This document shows, in pieces, positions 22,359-32,827 of a DNA stretch of 64,000 bases. Numbering within the stretch: position 1 is the first letter of the stretch; each line of letters begins with the position of its first letter. A program made the position numbers and the translations under genes. This DNA is from Candidatus Blochmannia vicinus (GTDB taxonomy: Bacteria > Pseudomonadota > Gammaproteobacteria > Enterobacterales > Enterobacteriaceae), in contig NZ_CP097763.1 in the NCBI RefSeq assembly GCF_023586525.1, positions 714,502 through 778,501 of the forward strand. Reading direction: 5' to 3'. The notes beneath the pieces were generated by a model, which did no database searches, was not told where the DNA came from, and saw nothing but the letters and a program-made list of their open reading frames with translations.

Positions 22359-23111
22359 TTAACGTCTAACTGTTTTGTATATCGGAAATTCCATAAATAC
22401 GATATTATCGTTCTCTTCATTTATTTCTATCATTGATCCATATTTATTCCAACATCCTAACACCATTATATTTAATATATCTTTTTTAGATCTAAAAATT
22501 TTATAAATCATTGGTTGATGAGTATGTCCATGAATCATAATCTCTGCATGATTCTTAATTAAGATATCTGTAGCCATTCTTAAATTAATATCCAATTTTT
22601 TTTTTGATTTACATTGTTTATGTCGTACACAACATGAACGTATGATACTAAAAATACGTAAACGTACAGATAACGGTAATAATAAAAATAACTTCTGTAC
22701 TACAATATGGCGAAAACATTTTCTGAACAGTCGATATGAATTATCATATGAACATAAAGTATCTCCATGTAAAATAACTATCTTTCTCCCTGATTCTAAT
22801 GTTAAAACTTGTTTTGAAGATAATAACGTCATTCCGCAAGCCTTAGCATACTCTTTCCCCAATAAAAAATCACGATTACCATGAATAAAATAACATGAAA
22901 TTTTTTTTTGATTTAATCTTTTTAACGCTTTAGCAATATTAATATGTAATGATTTACAATCATCGTCTCCTAACCAAACTTCAAATAAATCTCCTAAAAT
23001 GTAAAGGGCTCGAGCACGTATTGCACAATAATTTAAAAAATACAAAAACCCATCAGTGACATCTGGAGAATCTGAACACAAATGAATATCTGAGATAAAT
23101 AAAATTGACAT
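22359..23111 (-). CDS. lpxH: UDP-2,3-diacylglucosamine diphosphatase
   Basis: Peripheral membrane metallophosphoesterase that makes lipid X in lipid A synthesis; 250 residues (E. coli 240). All calcineurin-type metal motifs are visible in order: SDIHL near the N-terminus, GDLFEVWLGDDD, HGNRDFLLG, LHGDTLCS and HGHTHQP near the C-terminus. Together with gmhB and lptE in this window it indicates a retained LPS. Divergent from cysS. Confidence 0.96.
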   Translation of the reverse strand: MSILFISDIHLCSDSPDVTDGFLYFLNYCAIRARALYILGDLFEVWLGDDDCKSLHINIAKALKRLNQKKISCYFIHGNRDFLLGKEYAKACGMTLLSSKQVLTLESGRKIVILHGDTLCSYDNSYRLFRKCFRHIVVQKLFLLLPLSVRLRIFSIIRSCCVRHKQCKSKKKLDINLRMATDILIKNHAEIMIHGHTHQPMIYKIFRSKKDILNIMVLGCWNKYGSMIEINEENDNIVFMEFPIYKTVRR

Positions 23112-23459
23112 ATTTACTAAATAGAATAATAACCCTTGTAAATTTTAATATGGAATATTAAAATTTACACAATTAAAAATATAACAAACTAAAGAAGATT
23201 TATTATATCAAATATATATAATCAATCATATAACACAATATAATCATCAGTCACAATCCTTTTAATTACACGATAAACATTAATCATATATTTTTCTAAA
23301 ATAATATATATTAAATTTTTATAATAAAAGTTATGACTATCAATATTATGCTAACATAAATAATTTTATGATAATTTTTACTTAAAAAGTATATACCTTT
23401 TCCATAAGTATTTGCATACTATGAATACTAAATATACTAACATTATAGAATAAATTAAA
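23112..23459. other. Divergent spacer lpxH-cysS with inverted repeat
   Basis: 348 bp that must carry both promoters. A perfect inverted repeat with 15-bp arms around GGA (23137-23151 / 23155-23169) begins 26 bp upstream of the lpxH start codon and could be an operator or a leader hairpin for lpxH. Otherwise AT-rich with no recognisable element. Confidence 0.5.
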
Positions 23460-24881
23460 ATGCTAAAAATTTTTAATACTTTAACAAGAAAAAAAGAAAA
23501 ACTTATACCTCTTGTTAATGGAAAAATTAAAATATATGTTTGTGGTGTTACAGTATACGACTTATGCCATCTTGGTCATGCTAGAACATTCCTAGCATTT
23601 GATACTATTATCCGTTATTTGCATCACTGTGGATATCAAGTCAATTACGTTCGTAATATTACAGATATAGATGACAAAATTATAAAAAGAGCCCACGAAA
23701 ATAACGAAACCACTAAAAAATTAACCAATCGTATGATTAAAGAAATGCATTTAGATTTTGATGCATTAAATATATTACGTCCAAATTACGAACCAAAAGT
23801 AACTGATCATATTGATATAATTATTAAATTTATTCACCTACTAATCCAAAAAAAACACGCATATATAGCTCCTAATGGGGATGTAATGTTTTCTGTAAAA
23901 ACCATGCGTAATTACGGTATCCTATCTAAGAAAAAAATACCCGACATCCACAATGTATCAAAAAACCCAAATATAAAAAATCCCTCTATAGATTTCGTGC
24001 TTTGGAAAATATCTAAGCCAGGTGAACCCTATTGGCTATCTCCATGGGGAGCAGGGCGTCCAGGATGGCATATTGAATGTTCTGCTATGAACCATTCTAT
24101 TTTCGGTAATCAATTAGACATTCATGGTGGAGGATCTGATTTAATTTTCCCACATCATGACAATGAAATTGCCCAATCTGTTTGTGCTTACAATATGCCT
24201 TGCGCAAAAGTATGGATACATTCTGGTATGCTATTATTAAACCATGAAAAAATGTCGAAATCATCAAATAATTTTTTAACTATACGTGACATTTTAAGAC
24301 GTTATGATCCTGAAACAATAAGATATTTTTTAATGTCTGCTCATTATCGTAACCAATTAAAATATAATGATAATAGTCTCAACAATGCGCGAGCATCTTT
24401 AAAACGACTTTATATTGCTTTAAGAGATACTAAAACTAATACCGAGATTAAACTTAGTAGTGAAGACTACTTCATATCAAAATTCATCTCTAAAATGAAT
24501 GATGATTTCAATACGCCAGAAGCATACTCAGTACTATTTGATATAGCACATAAATTAAATGATTTAAAAATTAAACGTCATTCCCTCACTCCAAAAATAG
24601 CAGCTACTTTAAAATATTTAGCAAATACTATTGGATTATTGTATCAAAATCCAGAAATTTTTTTAAAAAAAATAGCATTAAAAAATAATAAAAAATTTAA
24701 TTTTAAAAAAATTGAAAGATTAATTAAACGTCGTGAAGATGCTCGAAACAACAACCAATGGGAGTTATCTGATAGAATACGAAATAAACTAACTATCATG
24801 GGAATAACGTTAGAAGATAGCTCTACAGGCACAACAAGATGGCATTTTAATAATACGATACATGTAACCAAAAATAATTAA
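23460..24881 (+). CDS. cysS: Cysteinyl-tRNA synthetase
   Basis: Class I synthetase, 473 residues (E. coli 461). HIGH motif as HLGH (37-40) preceded by the zinc ligand Cys28; other zinc-site residues appear in HIECSAMNHS and HHDNEIAQS; KMSKS in NHEKMSKSSNNF. The tRNA-binding C-terminal domain is complete. Convergent with folD, 40 bp between their ends and no clear terminator. Confidence 0.97.
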   Translation: MLKIFNTLTRKKEKLIPLVNGKIKIYVCGVTVYDLCHLGHARTFLAFDTIIRYLHHCGYQVNYVRNITDIDDKIIKRAHENNETTKKLTNRMIKEMHLDFDALNILRPNYEPKVTDHIDIIIKFIHLLIQKKHAYIAPNGDVMFSVKTMRNYGILSKKKIPDIHNVSKNPNIKNPSIDFVLWKISKPGEPYWLSPWGAGRPGWHIECSAMNHSIFGNQLDIHGGGSDLIFPHHDNEIAQSVCAYNMPCAKVWIHSGMLLLNHEKMSKSSNNFLTIRDILRRYDPETIRYFLMSAHYRNQLKYNDNSLNNARASLKRLYIALRDTKTNTEIKLSSEDYFISKFISKMNDDFNTPEAYSVLFDIAHKLNDLKIKRHSLTPKIAATLKYLANTIGLLYQNPEIFLKKIALKNNKKFNFKKIERLIKRREDARNNNQWELSDRIRNKLTIMGITLEDSSTGTTRWHFNNTIHVTKNN

Positions 24882-24921
24882 AAATAGACAATAAACTACA
24901 AACATCTATTCCTCTCTTCTA

Positions 24922-25773
24922 TCAAAGATGATTATAGTAGGCTTGTAAAGTATTTTGAATAAGCGTAGCCACCGTCATAGGACCTACTCCGCCTGGAACA
25001 GGCGTAATATATGCAGCTCGTTCATAAGCGCTTGAAAAATGCACATCACCAACTATATCTCCATTGCTTAAACGATTGATACCAACATCTACTACTATAG
25101 CTCCTCGTTTTATCCAACTACCAGGAATAAAATTCGCCATTCCTACTGCTACAATTAATAAATCAGCATGTTCAATATACACTTTTAAATTCTGGGTAAA
25201 ACGGTGAGTAATCGATACAGTACATCCCGCCAACAGTAATTCCATCGTCATAGGACGCCCAACAATATTTGATGCTCCCACTACAACTGCATGCAATACA
25301 AACATATCTATATTATACCATTCTAACAAAGTAATAATACCTCGAGAGGTACACGGGCGTAGCGTAGGAGATCGTTGACATAAACAACCAATATTATATG
25401 GATGAAACCCATCTACATCTTTATCAGGAGCAATATGTTCTAAAATACTTAATTTTTTTAATTCATTTGGTAACGGCAACTGAATTAAAATACCATCTAC
25501 ACGATTGTCATTATTTAGAGTTTCAATTAATTGAAAAATTTCACTTTCGGTTGTTGCAACAGGTAAAATATAAAGAAACGAAATAAAACCAACTTGTTCA
25601 CATGCTTTTTTTTTGTTAGCCACATATATCTCAGAAACTGGATCATTCCCTATTAAAATCATAGCTAACCCTGGTGCACGCTTTCCAGAATTCACATTCC
25701 GGAATACTTGCTTAGCTATCTTTTGTTTTATTACTTCAGACACATATTTACCATCAATTACCTTAGCAATCAT
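24922..25773 (-). CDS. folD: Methylenetetrahydrofolate dehydrogenase/cyclohydrolase
   Basis: Bifunctional one-carbon enzyme, 283 residues (E. coli 288). Catalytic lysine is Lys54 in [13 protein letters not shown]. The QLPLP motif and the NADP-binding [10 protein letters not shown] segment are present, and the C-terminal [14 protein letters not shown] signature is intact. It supplies 10-formyl-THF for purines and for fMet. As in E. coli, the UCU tRNA-Arg gene lies just beyond its 5' end. Confidence 0.97.
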   Translation of the reverse strand: MIAKVIDGKYVSEVIKQKIAKQVFRNVNSGKRAPGLAMILIGNDPVSEIYVANKKKACEQVGFISFLYILPVATTESEIFQLIETLNNDNRVDGILIQLPLPNELKKLSILEHIAPDKDVDGFHPYNIGCLCQRSPTLRPCTSRGIITLLEWYNIDMFVLHAVVVGASNIVGRPMTMELLLAGCTVSITHRFTQNLKVYIEHADLLIVAVGMANFIPGSWIKRGAIVVDVGINRLSNGDIVGDVHFSSAYERAAYITPVPGGVGPMTVATLIQNTLQAYYNHL

Positions 25774-25962
25774 TTCAATAATATATCCAATATTTTTATA
25801 TAATACAATGATGTTATTTTTTTTAAAATATATTACTATTAACTTTAAAAGTTATATATCTTCTTTTAAAGATCTCTTTCTCAAAAAGAAAATGTTTAAC
25901 TCAATTAAGTAAATACTAAAACACTATTGTCTTTAAAAAATACATATAAAATACATATTAAC

Positions 25963-26036
25963 ACGCCCTTAACTCAATTGGACAGAGTAACAGCCTTCTA
26001 AGCTGTAAGTTATAGGTTCGAGTCCTATAGGGCGTA
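25963..26036 (+). tRNA. argU: tRNA-Arg (anticodon UCU)
   Basis: 74 nt cloverleaf: 7-bp acceptor stem ACGCCCT/AGGGCGT, D-loop CTCAATTGGACAGAG, anticodon loop CTTCTAA with TCT, and T arm ATAGG-TTCGAGT-CCTAT. Discriminator A; the 3' CCA is not encoded (TTA follows) and must be added by the CCA-adding enzyme. It decodes AGA, the most used Arg codon class in AT-rich genomes. Position next to folD matches E. coli argU. A TATAAA at 25945-25950 may be its -10. Confidence 0.96.
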
Positions 26037-26224
26037 TTATCATATTATATACTTATAGTATATTAATCTAAATTAATATGAATAAATAAGTCTTAATCAA
26101 ATAATCATATAACACTATTTAATCAAAATGTGTATACTCAACGATATATACTTCTAATTTAATAAAATAAGATTTTCACTAAATAATAGTATCCAGTATG
26201 TTTAATTAGTATAACAAAGGTATT

Positions 26225-27166
26225 ATGATACTAGGAATTGCTTTTGCTGTAATCTCAGGATTGTTGTGGGGATTAATCTTTATTGGTCCCTTATTAATAC
26301 CAGAATATCCCAGTATATTACAAGCATCTGGTCGTTATATTGCGTTTGGATTAATTTCAATACCACTATCATGGTACGATAGAGCACGGTTACGTAAATT
26401 ATTATTGCAGGATTGGTTAGAAGCAATAAAACTAGTTTTAGCGGGACACTTAGTGTACTATACATGTTTAACAAGTGCTATTCAACGCGTTGGAGCTCCG
26501 ATCTCAACAGCTATTATCGGAACCCTACCTTTAATGTTAACTATAACAACACATATTATTTCTAATAATAAACAAAAATTACCATATCATACTTTACTAA
26601 CATCATTATTTCTAATGGGAATAGGGTTATTATGCGTAAACGTTTCTGAATTAAAATCTGAATTCTTCATATTTAATATATGGCAATACATAAGTGGTAT
26701 AATTTTAGCAATTATTTCTGTTTTGTGCTGGGCGTGGTACGCATTAAGGAATGCGCATTGGTTAAAAACACATCCATACAATAAACCTATGACTTGGGCC
26801 AACGCACAAGGAGTAGTTACATTACCGCTATCATGTCTCGTTTACTGTTTTGTATGTATCTGTTGTTCAGATTTTATTCAAGATGAATTTGTATTACCTT
26901 TTGGACCCAGACCAGTTTTTTTTGTTTTACTAATGATCTTAATTGGATTTTGTTGCTCTTGGTTAGGTACATTCTTCTGGAATGAAGCTAGTCAAAGATT
27001 ACCAACAACACTAATAGGTCCACTAATTGTAGTAGAAACTATAGCAGGTTTAGTATATTCATTTATACACCGCCAATTATGGCCATCTCCATTAATTTTA
27101 ATTGGAATATTTTTATTAATTTCTGGAGTGACATGTATCGTACAAATTAAAAAGACCATGCACTAA
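26225..27166 (+). CDS. EamA/DMT-family inner-membrane permease
   Basis: 313 residues with about ten hydrophobic helices in two repeats, as in drug/metabolite transporters of the EamA type. Typical pieces are GLLWGLIFIGPLL at the N-terminus, AIQRVGAPISTAIIGTLPL in helix 4, and the second-half ASQRLPTTLIGPLIVVETIAG. Substrate cannot be told from sequence; family members export amino acids, metabolites or drugs. No partner genes. Retention of a lone permease in a reduced genome suggests a role in exchange with the host, which is inference. Confidence 0.85.
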   Translation: MILGIAFAVISGLLWGLIFIGPLLIPEYPSILQASGRYIAFGLISIPLSWYDRARLRKLLLQDWLEAIKLVLAGHLVYYTCLTSAIQRVGAPISTAIIGTLPLMLTITTHIISNNKQKLPYHTLLTSLFLMGIGLLCVNVSELKSEFFIFNIWQYISGIILAIISVLCWAWYALRNAHWLKTHPYNKPMTWANAQGVVTLPLSCLVYCFVCICCSDFIQDEFVLPFGPRPVFFVLLMILIGFCCSWLGTFFWNEASQRLPTTLIGPLIVVETIAGLVYSFIHRQLWPSPLILIGIFLLISGVTCIVQIKKTMH

Positions 27167-27663
27167 AACAGTTTTTATGAATTAAAATAATTAATTCTTA
27201 AATGAAAAATTAATAAAATCTATTTTTCAAACGTGCACTATTTTCATTGTATAAAACTAACTAATTTCATTAAGTAAACTACAATTAACTACACCAACTA
27301 AATAATATTTTCTAACATAAAATAAGTTCATTTATTATCTACCGCTATGTGACAATTTTTGTTTCCTGTATCAAAATCATATATTTTTTAACTTATAGAA
27401 TTAATTTGTTTAAAAACATATTATTACATCATATATAAGTAATATTGCATACCAAAATATATATTTATATTATTTTAACATCCCTAAGATATAATTATTA
27501 TATATAATATAAAGTTTGCATTAATAATATTGAAACCAGCTAGGCATTTTATATATAACAAAATACTTGTCATATATTTTAGCTTTAAAATTTTTTACCT
27601 AATATCATTAGATGTAATAACAAATATTAATTATTAATTCCATTACATTATAAATTAAACTTA
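27167..27663. other. Non-coding spacer after the EamA permease
   Basis: About 500 bp between the ends of the permease gene (plus) and mrdB (minus). AT-rich; no gene, RNA or convincing terminator seen. Confidence 0.35.
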
Positions 27664-28776
27664 TTATAAAATTTTAGAAATCATTTTTCTATGTCCATTT
27701 ATTGACATAACTATACCAAATCCAGCCATTAACACTAACAAAGACGAACCCCCATAACTTATTAATGGTAAAGGAATACCTACTACCGGCAACAAACCAC
27801 TAACCATACCGATATTTACAAAAATATACATAAATAATACTAACATAAAACCACCAATAATTAGCCTCCCAAACATATGTTTTATTTTAACCGCAATAAT
27901 AAATCCACGAAATATAATTCCTAAATACAATAACAATAATACTAATATTCCTAAAAATCCTAATTCTTCCCCTATTACCGCAAAAATAAAATCAGTATGA
28001 CGTTCTGGTAAAAATTCCAATTGTGATTGTGTCCCATGTAACCATCCTTTCCCAGTTAAACCACCCGAACCAATAGCAATTTTTGATTGAATAATATGAT
28101 ATCCAGCGCCTAACGGGTCAATTTCTGGATGCAACAATACCGTTATTCTAGATCTCTGGTATTCGTGCATACAAAAAAACCAAAATATAGGCGTAAAAAA
28201 AACCATTAGCAATAACGTAAATATAATTAATTTCCAACTCATTCCAGATAAAAATAATACAAATAAACCAGAACTAATCGTTAAAATTGCCGTGCCCAAA
28301 TCTGGTTGTGCTAACATAAGTGTAGTAGGAATCATAATTAACAATAGCGCTATGCCAACATTTTTCAAGGATGGTGGATGTCGTCCTTTATCAACATAAT
28401 ATGCCACCATAAGCAAAACAGAAATTTTCACTATTTCCGATGGTTGAAACCTTATTATACCAAAATCCAACCAACGTTGTGCTCCTTTGCTAATTTGTCC
28501 AATCATATTTACTGATATTAATAATATAAGACATAAAAAATATATATAAGGCGTCCAAGATTCATAAACTCTAGGTGAAATCTGCGCTAAAAACCCCATA
28601 AGCAGTAATCCTCCTATAATTTGTAATACTTTTAATCGCATTATTTCAAAATTTTGACCACACGCACTCCACATTATAAAAACTCCATATAGCAATAAAA
28701 AAATAATAAGTAGAAATAGTGTTAAGTCAATATGATATTTGTCCCATAATGAATTCTTTCGAATAATTTGATTCAT
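27664..28776 (-). CDS. mrdB: Peptidoglycan glycosyltransferase RodA
   Basis: SEDS-family membrane polymerase of the elongasome, 370 residues, the E. coli length. About ten helices; landmarks are GAQRWLDFGIIRFQPSEIVK, the LAQPDLGTAILT loop, LPERHTDFIFAVIGEELGFLG and the C-terminal PLISYGGSSLLVLMAGFGI. Works with PBP2 encoded immediately upstream (67 bp) and with MreBCD. Also called rodA. Confidence 0.97.
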   Translation of the reverse strand: MNQIIRKNSLWDKYHIDLTLFLLIIFLLLYGVFIMWSACGQNFEIMRLKVLQIIGGLLLMGFLAQISPRVYESWTPYIYFLCLILLISVNMIGQISKGAQRWLDFGIIRFQPSEIVKISVLLMVAYYVDKGRHPPSLKNVGIALLLIMIPTTLMLAQPDLGTAILTISSGLFVLFLSGMSWKLIIFTLLLMVFFTPIFWFFCMHEYQRSRITVLLHPEIDPLGAGYHIIQSKIAIGSGGLTGKGWLHGTQSQLEFLPERHTDFIFAVIGEELGFLGILVLLLLYLGIIFRGFIIAVKIKHMFGRLIIGGFMLVLFMYIFVNIGMVSGLLPVVGIPLPLISYGGSSLLVLMAGFGIVMSINGHRKMISKIL

Positions 28777-28843
28777 GAATACATTTTAATCACTAGTCAG
28801 ATTAATAAAAAATAAATAAAAATAAACCCAATCAAATATTGAT

Positions 28844-30694
28844 TCATTGCAATAAAGCATAATCAAATATTTTTCTTGTAATTGTCCCTATTGATATTCC
28901 AGCCTTAGCGTTTTCTAAAATTACTACTACTGCTATCGTAGGATTTTCATATGGCGCAAATGCGGTCATCAATTTATGATCTCTAAGACATTCAGATATT
29001 CTATTTGGATCATAGTTTTGATTACTTTTTAAACTAAATAACTGCGCTGTACCAGACTTGGCTGCTGCTTTATATGAAGCATCGGAAAAACTTCCACTCA
29101 CTGTCCCATTTGGACGATTAGCTGCTCCAAACATCCCATCTTTAGCTATTTTCCATACATCTGATTTTGGATCACCTACTTGGTCACATTCCGTTTGATG
29201 GTATGGAATATAATCTTTTTCTAATAAAATACTATCAAGCAAATGGGGAATAAGCACGTTACCATCATTGATTAAAGTAATTAAAGCCTTAGACATTTGT
29301 ACAGGAGTAGCAGTCCAATATCCCTGTCCTATACCTACCGGTATAGTATCTCCTTGATACCAAGGTTTATTAAACCGTTGTATTTTCCATGCTTTGGTCG
29401 GCATAACTCCAGTTAATTCTTCAAATAAATCGATACCAGTATATCTACCATATCCAAATTTATTCATCCATTCAGATAAACTATCTATTCCCATCTTATA
29501 AGCTATTTGATAAAAAAAAGTATCAGAAGATTCTTCAAGAGCTTTTGTAATATTTAGTTCTCCATGTCCCCATCGTTTCCAGTCTCGAAAACGTTTTTCT
29601 GAACCAGGTAACTGCCACCAACCAGGATCAGAAAATAAAAAATTTTGATTAATCACTCCTAAAATCAAAGCAGATACAGAAATATAAGGTTTTACTGTAG
29701 ATGCAGGAGGATACATCCCCTGAGTAGCACGATTCAGCAAAGGACAATTATTATCTTTCAATAAAATGCTATATTTTGTATTAGATATACCATCAACAAA
29801 TAAATTTGGATCATAACTAGGATTCGAAATCAAAGCCTTAATTCCACCATTTCTTGGATCAATGACTATTACAGAAGATCGACTACCCAATAGCAATTTT
29901 ATAATATACTGTTGTAAATTCAGATCTAATGTTAAAACAATACTTCTTCCTGGAATTGGATATCTTTTATATAATTTTCTAATAATTTTTCCACGATTGT
30001 TTATTTCTACAGCTCCATAACCTGGAGTACCATGTAAAATATTTTCATAATAACGTTCAATTCCTAATTTCCCTATATTAGGAGCGGAAATATACTTACC
30101 TAAAATACCTTGTTTATTTAATCTTTTTATTTCCTCTTCATTAATCTTAGAAACATATCCAATAACATGACTCAAATCAGATCCATAAGGATAATAACGA
30201 CGTTGATAGCTTTTTATTGCTACCCCTGAAAATTTAAACCTATTAACAGCAAATCGAGCTTGTTGCTCTTCTGTTAAACCAATCTTAATAGGTAATGACA
30301 CAAATTTGGAAGAATGTTTTCGAGCTTTTTCAAAACGCACTATATCATAATCACTTAAATTCAATAATAACTGCAATTCACGAATCGTTTGATTTAAATT
30401 AGTTGTATTTTCTGGTGTTATTTCTAACTGGTAAATAGTTCGATTTAATGCCAAAGCTATGCCATTACGGTCATAAATAATCCCTCTTTTAGGTGGAATG
30501 GGGATAATCTTAATACGATTTTCGTTGGAACGAGTAGTATACATATTAAAATGAACTATTTGTATCCGATATAAATGAATAAATAAAATACTAGTAGTTA
30601 ATAAAATTAAAATACATGCAATAGTTACTCGACGTACAAACAACAATAACTCAGCCGAATAATTATAAAAAATTTGAGAATTATTTAACTTCAT
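28844..30694 (-). CDS. mrdA: Penicillin-binding protein 2
   Basis: Class B transpeptidase for side-wall synthesis, 616 residues (E. coli 633). Single N-terminal membrane helix (about 24-44), pedestal domain with RGIIYDRNG, then the transpeptidase domain: catalytic STVK with Ser332, the SSD motif in EESSDTFFYQ, and KSGTAQLF near the C-terminus. All catalytic motifs are intact, so it should be active. Upstream of mrdB; rlmH, which separates it from rsfS in E. coli, is missing. Confidence 0.97.
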   Translation of the reverse strand: MKLNNSQIFYNYSAELLLFVRRVTIACILILLTTSILFIHLYRIQIVHFNMYTTRSNENRIKIIPIPPKRGIIYDRNGIALALNRTIYQLEITPENTTNLNQTIRELQLLLNLSDYDIVRFEKARKHSSKFVSLPIKIGLTEEQQARFAVNRFKFSGVAIKSYQRRYYPYGSDLSHVIGYVSKINEEEIKRLNKQGILGKYISAPNIGKLGIERYYENILHGTPGYGAVEINNRGKIIRKLYKRYPIPGRSIVLTLDLNLQQYIIKLLLGSRSSVIVIDPRNGGIKALISNPSYDPNLFVDGISNTKYSILLKDNNCPLLNRATQGMYPPASTVKPYISVSALILGVINQNFLFSDPGWWQLPGSEKRFRDWKRWGHGELNITKALEESSDTFFYQIAYKMGIDSLSEWMNKFGYGRYTGIDLFEELTGVMPTKAWKIQRFNKPWYQGDTIPVGIGQGYWTATPVQMSKALITLINDGNVLIPHLLDSILLEKDYIPYHQTECDQVGDPKSDVWKIAKDGMFGAANRPNGTVSGSFSDASYKAAAKSGTAQLFSLKSNQNYDPNRISECLRDHKLMTAFAPYENPTIAVVVILENAKAGISIGTITRKIFDYALLQ

Positions 30695-30820
30695 ACAATT
30701 AAGGTTTACTTATATCTAACACTAATAATTGACATAAGTAATTTTATACTTATTTAATAAGTAAAACATGCGTATTTACATATAGCATGTCTCTATATAC
30801 ACATAAACTCTTTATTTATA

Positions 30821-31138
30821 CTAACACCAAAGCTTTTCTAATGCATACAGGATACGAATTTCTTTTTGCATTACATGTACAACCACGTCACCCAAATCTA
30901 CTAAGACCCATTCACCAAAACTCATACCTTCTATACCATAAGGTTTCACACCTATACTACGGGATTTTTTCAATATCTCTTGAGATATTGAAATTACGTG
31001 ACGACTAGACATACCAGTACAGATAATCATAACATCTGTAATGTTAGTTTTTCCATACATGTCAAAACATATAATATCTTGTCCCTGTATATTATTAATA
31101 ATATTAACTACAAATTCTTTTAAAATATCAGATTGCAC
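30821..31138 (-). CDS. rsfS: Ribosomal silencing factor RsfS
   Basis: 105 residues, exactly the E. coli length, with GQDIICFDM, TDVMIICTGMSSRHV and VDLGDVVVHVMQ. It binds L14 on the 50S subunit and blocks subunit joining under starvation. Also called ybeB. It sits between mrdA and holA; nadD and cobC, its E. coli upstream neighbours, are absent. Confidence 0.95.
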   Translation of the reverse strand: MQSDILKEFVVNIINNIQGQDIICFDMYGKTNITDVMIICTGMSSRHVISISQEILKKSRSIGVKPYGIEGMSFGEWVLVDLGDVVVHVMQKEIRILYALEKLWC

Positions 31139-31727
31139 AGTTTAATGCCTAAATATATATTTATCATTTTATAAACATACATCAACATATAATATCTATT
31201 ATGTAACGCAATAATTATTTTACAAACTTATAATGTTTAAACAAATGTAAACAATTTTATACGGTAATATTAAATAAATCAGTCTATATACTCAATAAAT
31301 AGGACTTTATTTATTTTAAAATATTTCATTCTACAAATCACATAATTATTTAAAAAATAAATTTTGTCAATTCTATTAAAAAAAATAATTATTTATATAT
31401 ATATAATATATATATCTACTGTGTTGCTATATAACGATAAATTTTTCAATATTTTGGATCGTTATCAAAATCATTATATAAAATCATACACACATATTTT
31501 TACCTATTAACGGTAAAAATCAAAATCACCTTCTATTGAAATTAATATAATCTGATCAAGATCGGAAAAATTTTTAGTTTTAATCTATTTTTTGTAATTA
31601 CAATATTCATTTGTATTACATAGATAATCCACATGTTGTGGCATACCAACTATAGCACATAGTTATCACATAAAACTTTAAAAAAGCTCTTATAAGTAAT
31701 ACTAATATGATATTTCTTGTAGAAAAA
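31139..31727. other. Non-coding spacer rsfS-holA
   Basis: About 590 bp where E. coli has nadD and cobC. No readable remnant of either is seen. It contains a 9-bp hairpin with a 7-base loop at 31496-31520 with some GC, without a U-tract on either side, and several AT-only inverted repeats near 31385-31420. Confidence 0.4.
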
Positions 31728-32759
31728 TTATATATTAAGTATCATTTTTTCATCGCAACATAATATAGCCGATAATACCTCAAAGCTAGACCATGAAAGA
31801 GAAATATAATCCTTTTTATATCTTAATTCTATTTGTACTAATAATCCAACCGATTGATATAATTTAAATAAACTTAACCGTTTCACTGCCCTAGACAACA
31901 ACATACGATGATACTCTTTATATACTTTATATTGTTTTAATAAATTAAATAATGATTTTCTCTGTTCCATCCCATATTTTATATTAATTATCATTAGTAC
32001 TTCAGATTTAATTTTGCACAATAAAGTTTCTAAATCAACTTCCATAGATTCCAACTGTCGTAAAATGCGGTCAGCACGTTGTTTTTTACCTATCAAAATT
32101 GCTTCTATCCAATGATTAATATTAAAACATGCGGAATCAGTAACTACTGTTTTGACACGCATAAAATTTAAATTTCCATCAGGATAAATTAAAGATAAAT
32201 TTTGTAATATTTGATGTAACAAAACTAAACTGCCTTCATAATAATAACATAATAATTGACAAGCTAAATTTTCTATAACGAGTTTCATATGCTGCGCTTG
32301 ATTTTCTATCCATGCTGTCATCCGCCCATATGTGAGCGTGCTACAATCAACAAATATTCCTTTTTTATTAAAATATTGTAACCCAATATTACTTTTGCTA
32401 ATTTGATTCGATCCTTGAATATATATAATTAATACTAAATCGTCATGAATAAATGAAAGTAATAAAGGGATATTTTTCTTAAAATAAGAAACAGGATAAT
32501 TTTGAGTGAATTTCAACGAAAATATTTTACGTTTTTCAAATAAACTTGACGTTTTAAATAAATTAAACACATCCTTCCAATCAGAATATACATCTAATTC
32601 CAGATTAACAGACGTATTAAAATTAAGTATCTTAGCTGCCTTTATAATACTAAGATAACTCTCTTGCAAAAGATAAGAATCGTTTCCCAACAATAAATAA
32701 ACAGACTTAAGTTCTTTTTTTAATTCTAAAAATAATTGTTCTGGGTATATCCAAATCAT
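31728..32759 (-). CDS. holA: DNA polymerase III delta subunit
   Basis: Clamp-loader wrench subunit that opens the beta ring, 343 residues from MIWIYPEQLFLEL, identical in length to E. coli HolA. The frame opens four codons earlier, but the family start is at 32759. Conserved pieces include VYLLLGNDSYLLQES near the N-terminus and the GKKQRADRILRQLE helix. Partner of DnaX in this window. Divergence is high, as usual for HolA. Confidence 0.93.
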   Translation of the reverse strand: MIWIYPEQLFLELKKELKSVYLLLGNDSYLLQESYLSIIKAAKILNFNTSVNLELDVYSDWKDVFNLFKTSSLFEKRKIFSLKFTQNYPVSYFKKNIPLLLSFIHDDLVLIIYIQGSNQISKSNIGLQYFNKKGIFVDCSTLTYGRMTAWIENQAQHMKLVIENLACQLLCYYYEGSLVLLHQILQNLSLIYPDGNLNFMRVKTVVTDSACFNINHWIEAILIGKKQRADRILRQLESMEVDLETLLCKIKSEVLMIINIKYGMEQRKSLFNLLKQYKVYKEYHRMLLSRAVKRLSLFKLYQSVGLLVQIELRYKKDYISLSWSSFEVLSAILCCDEKMILNI

Positions 32760-32827
32760 GATATACTTCAACGATAAAATAAAACATTAATATTAGATAC
32801 AAAAATTATTTTTGTCATATATCTCAA

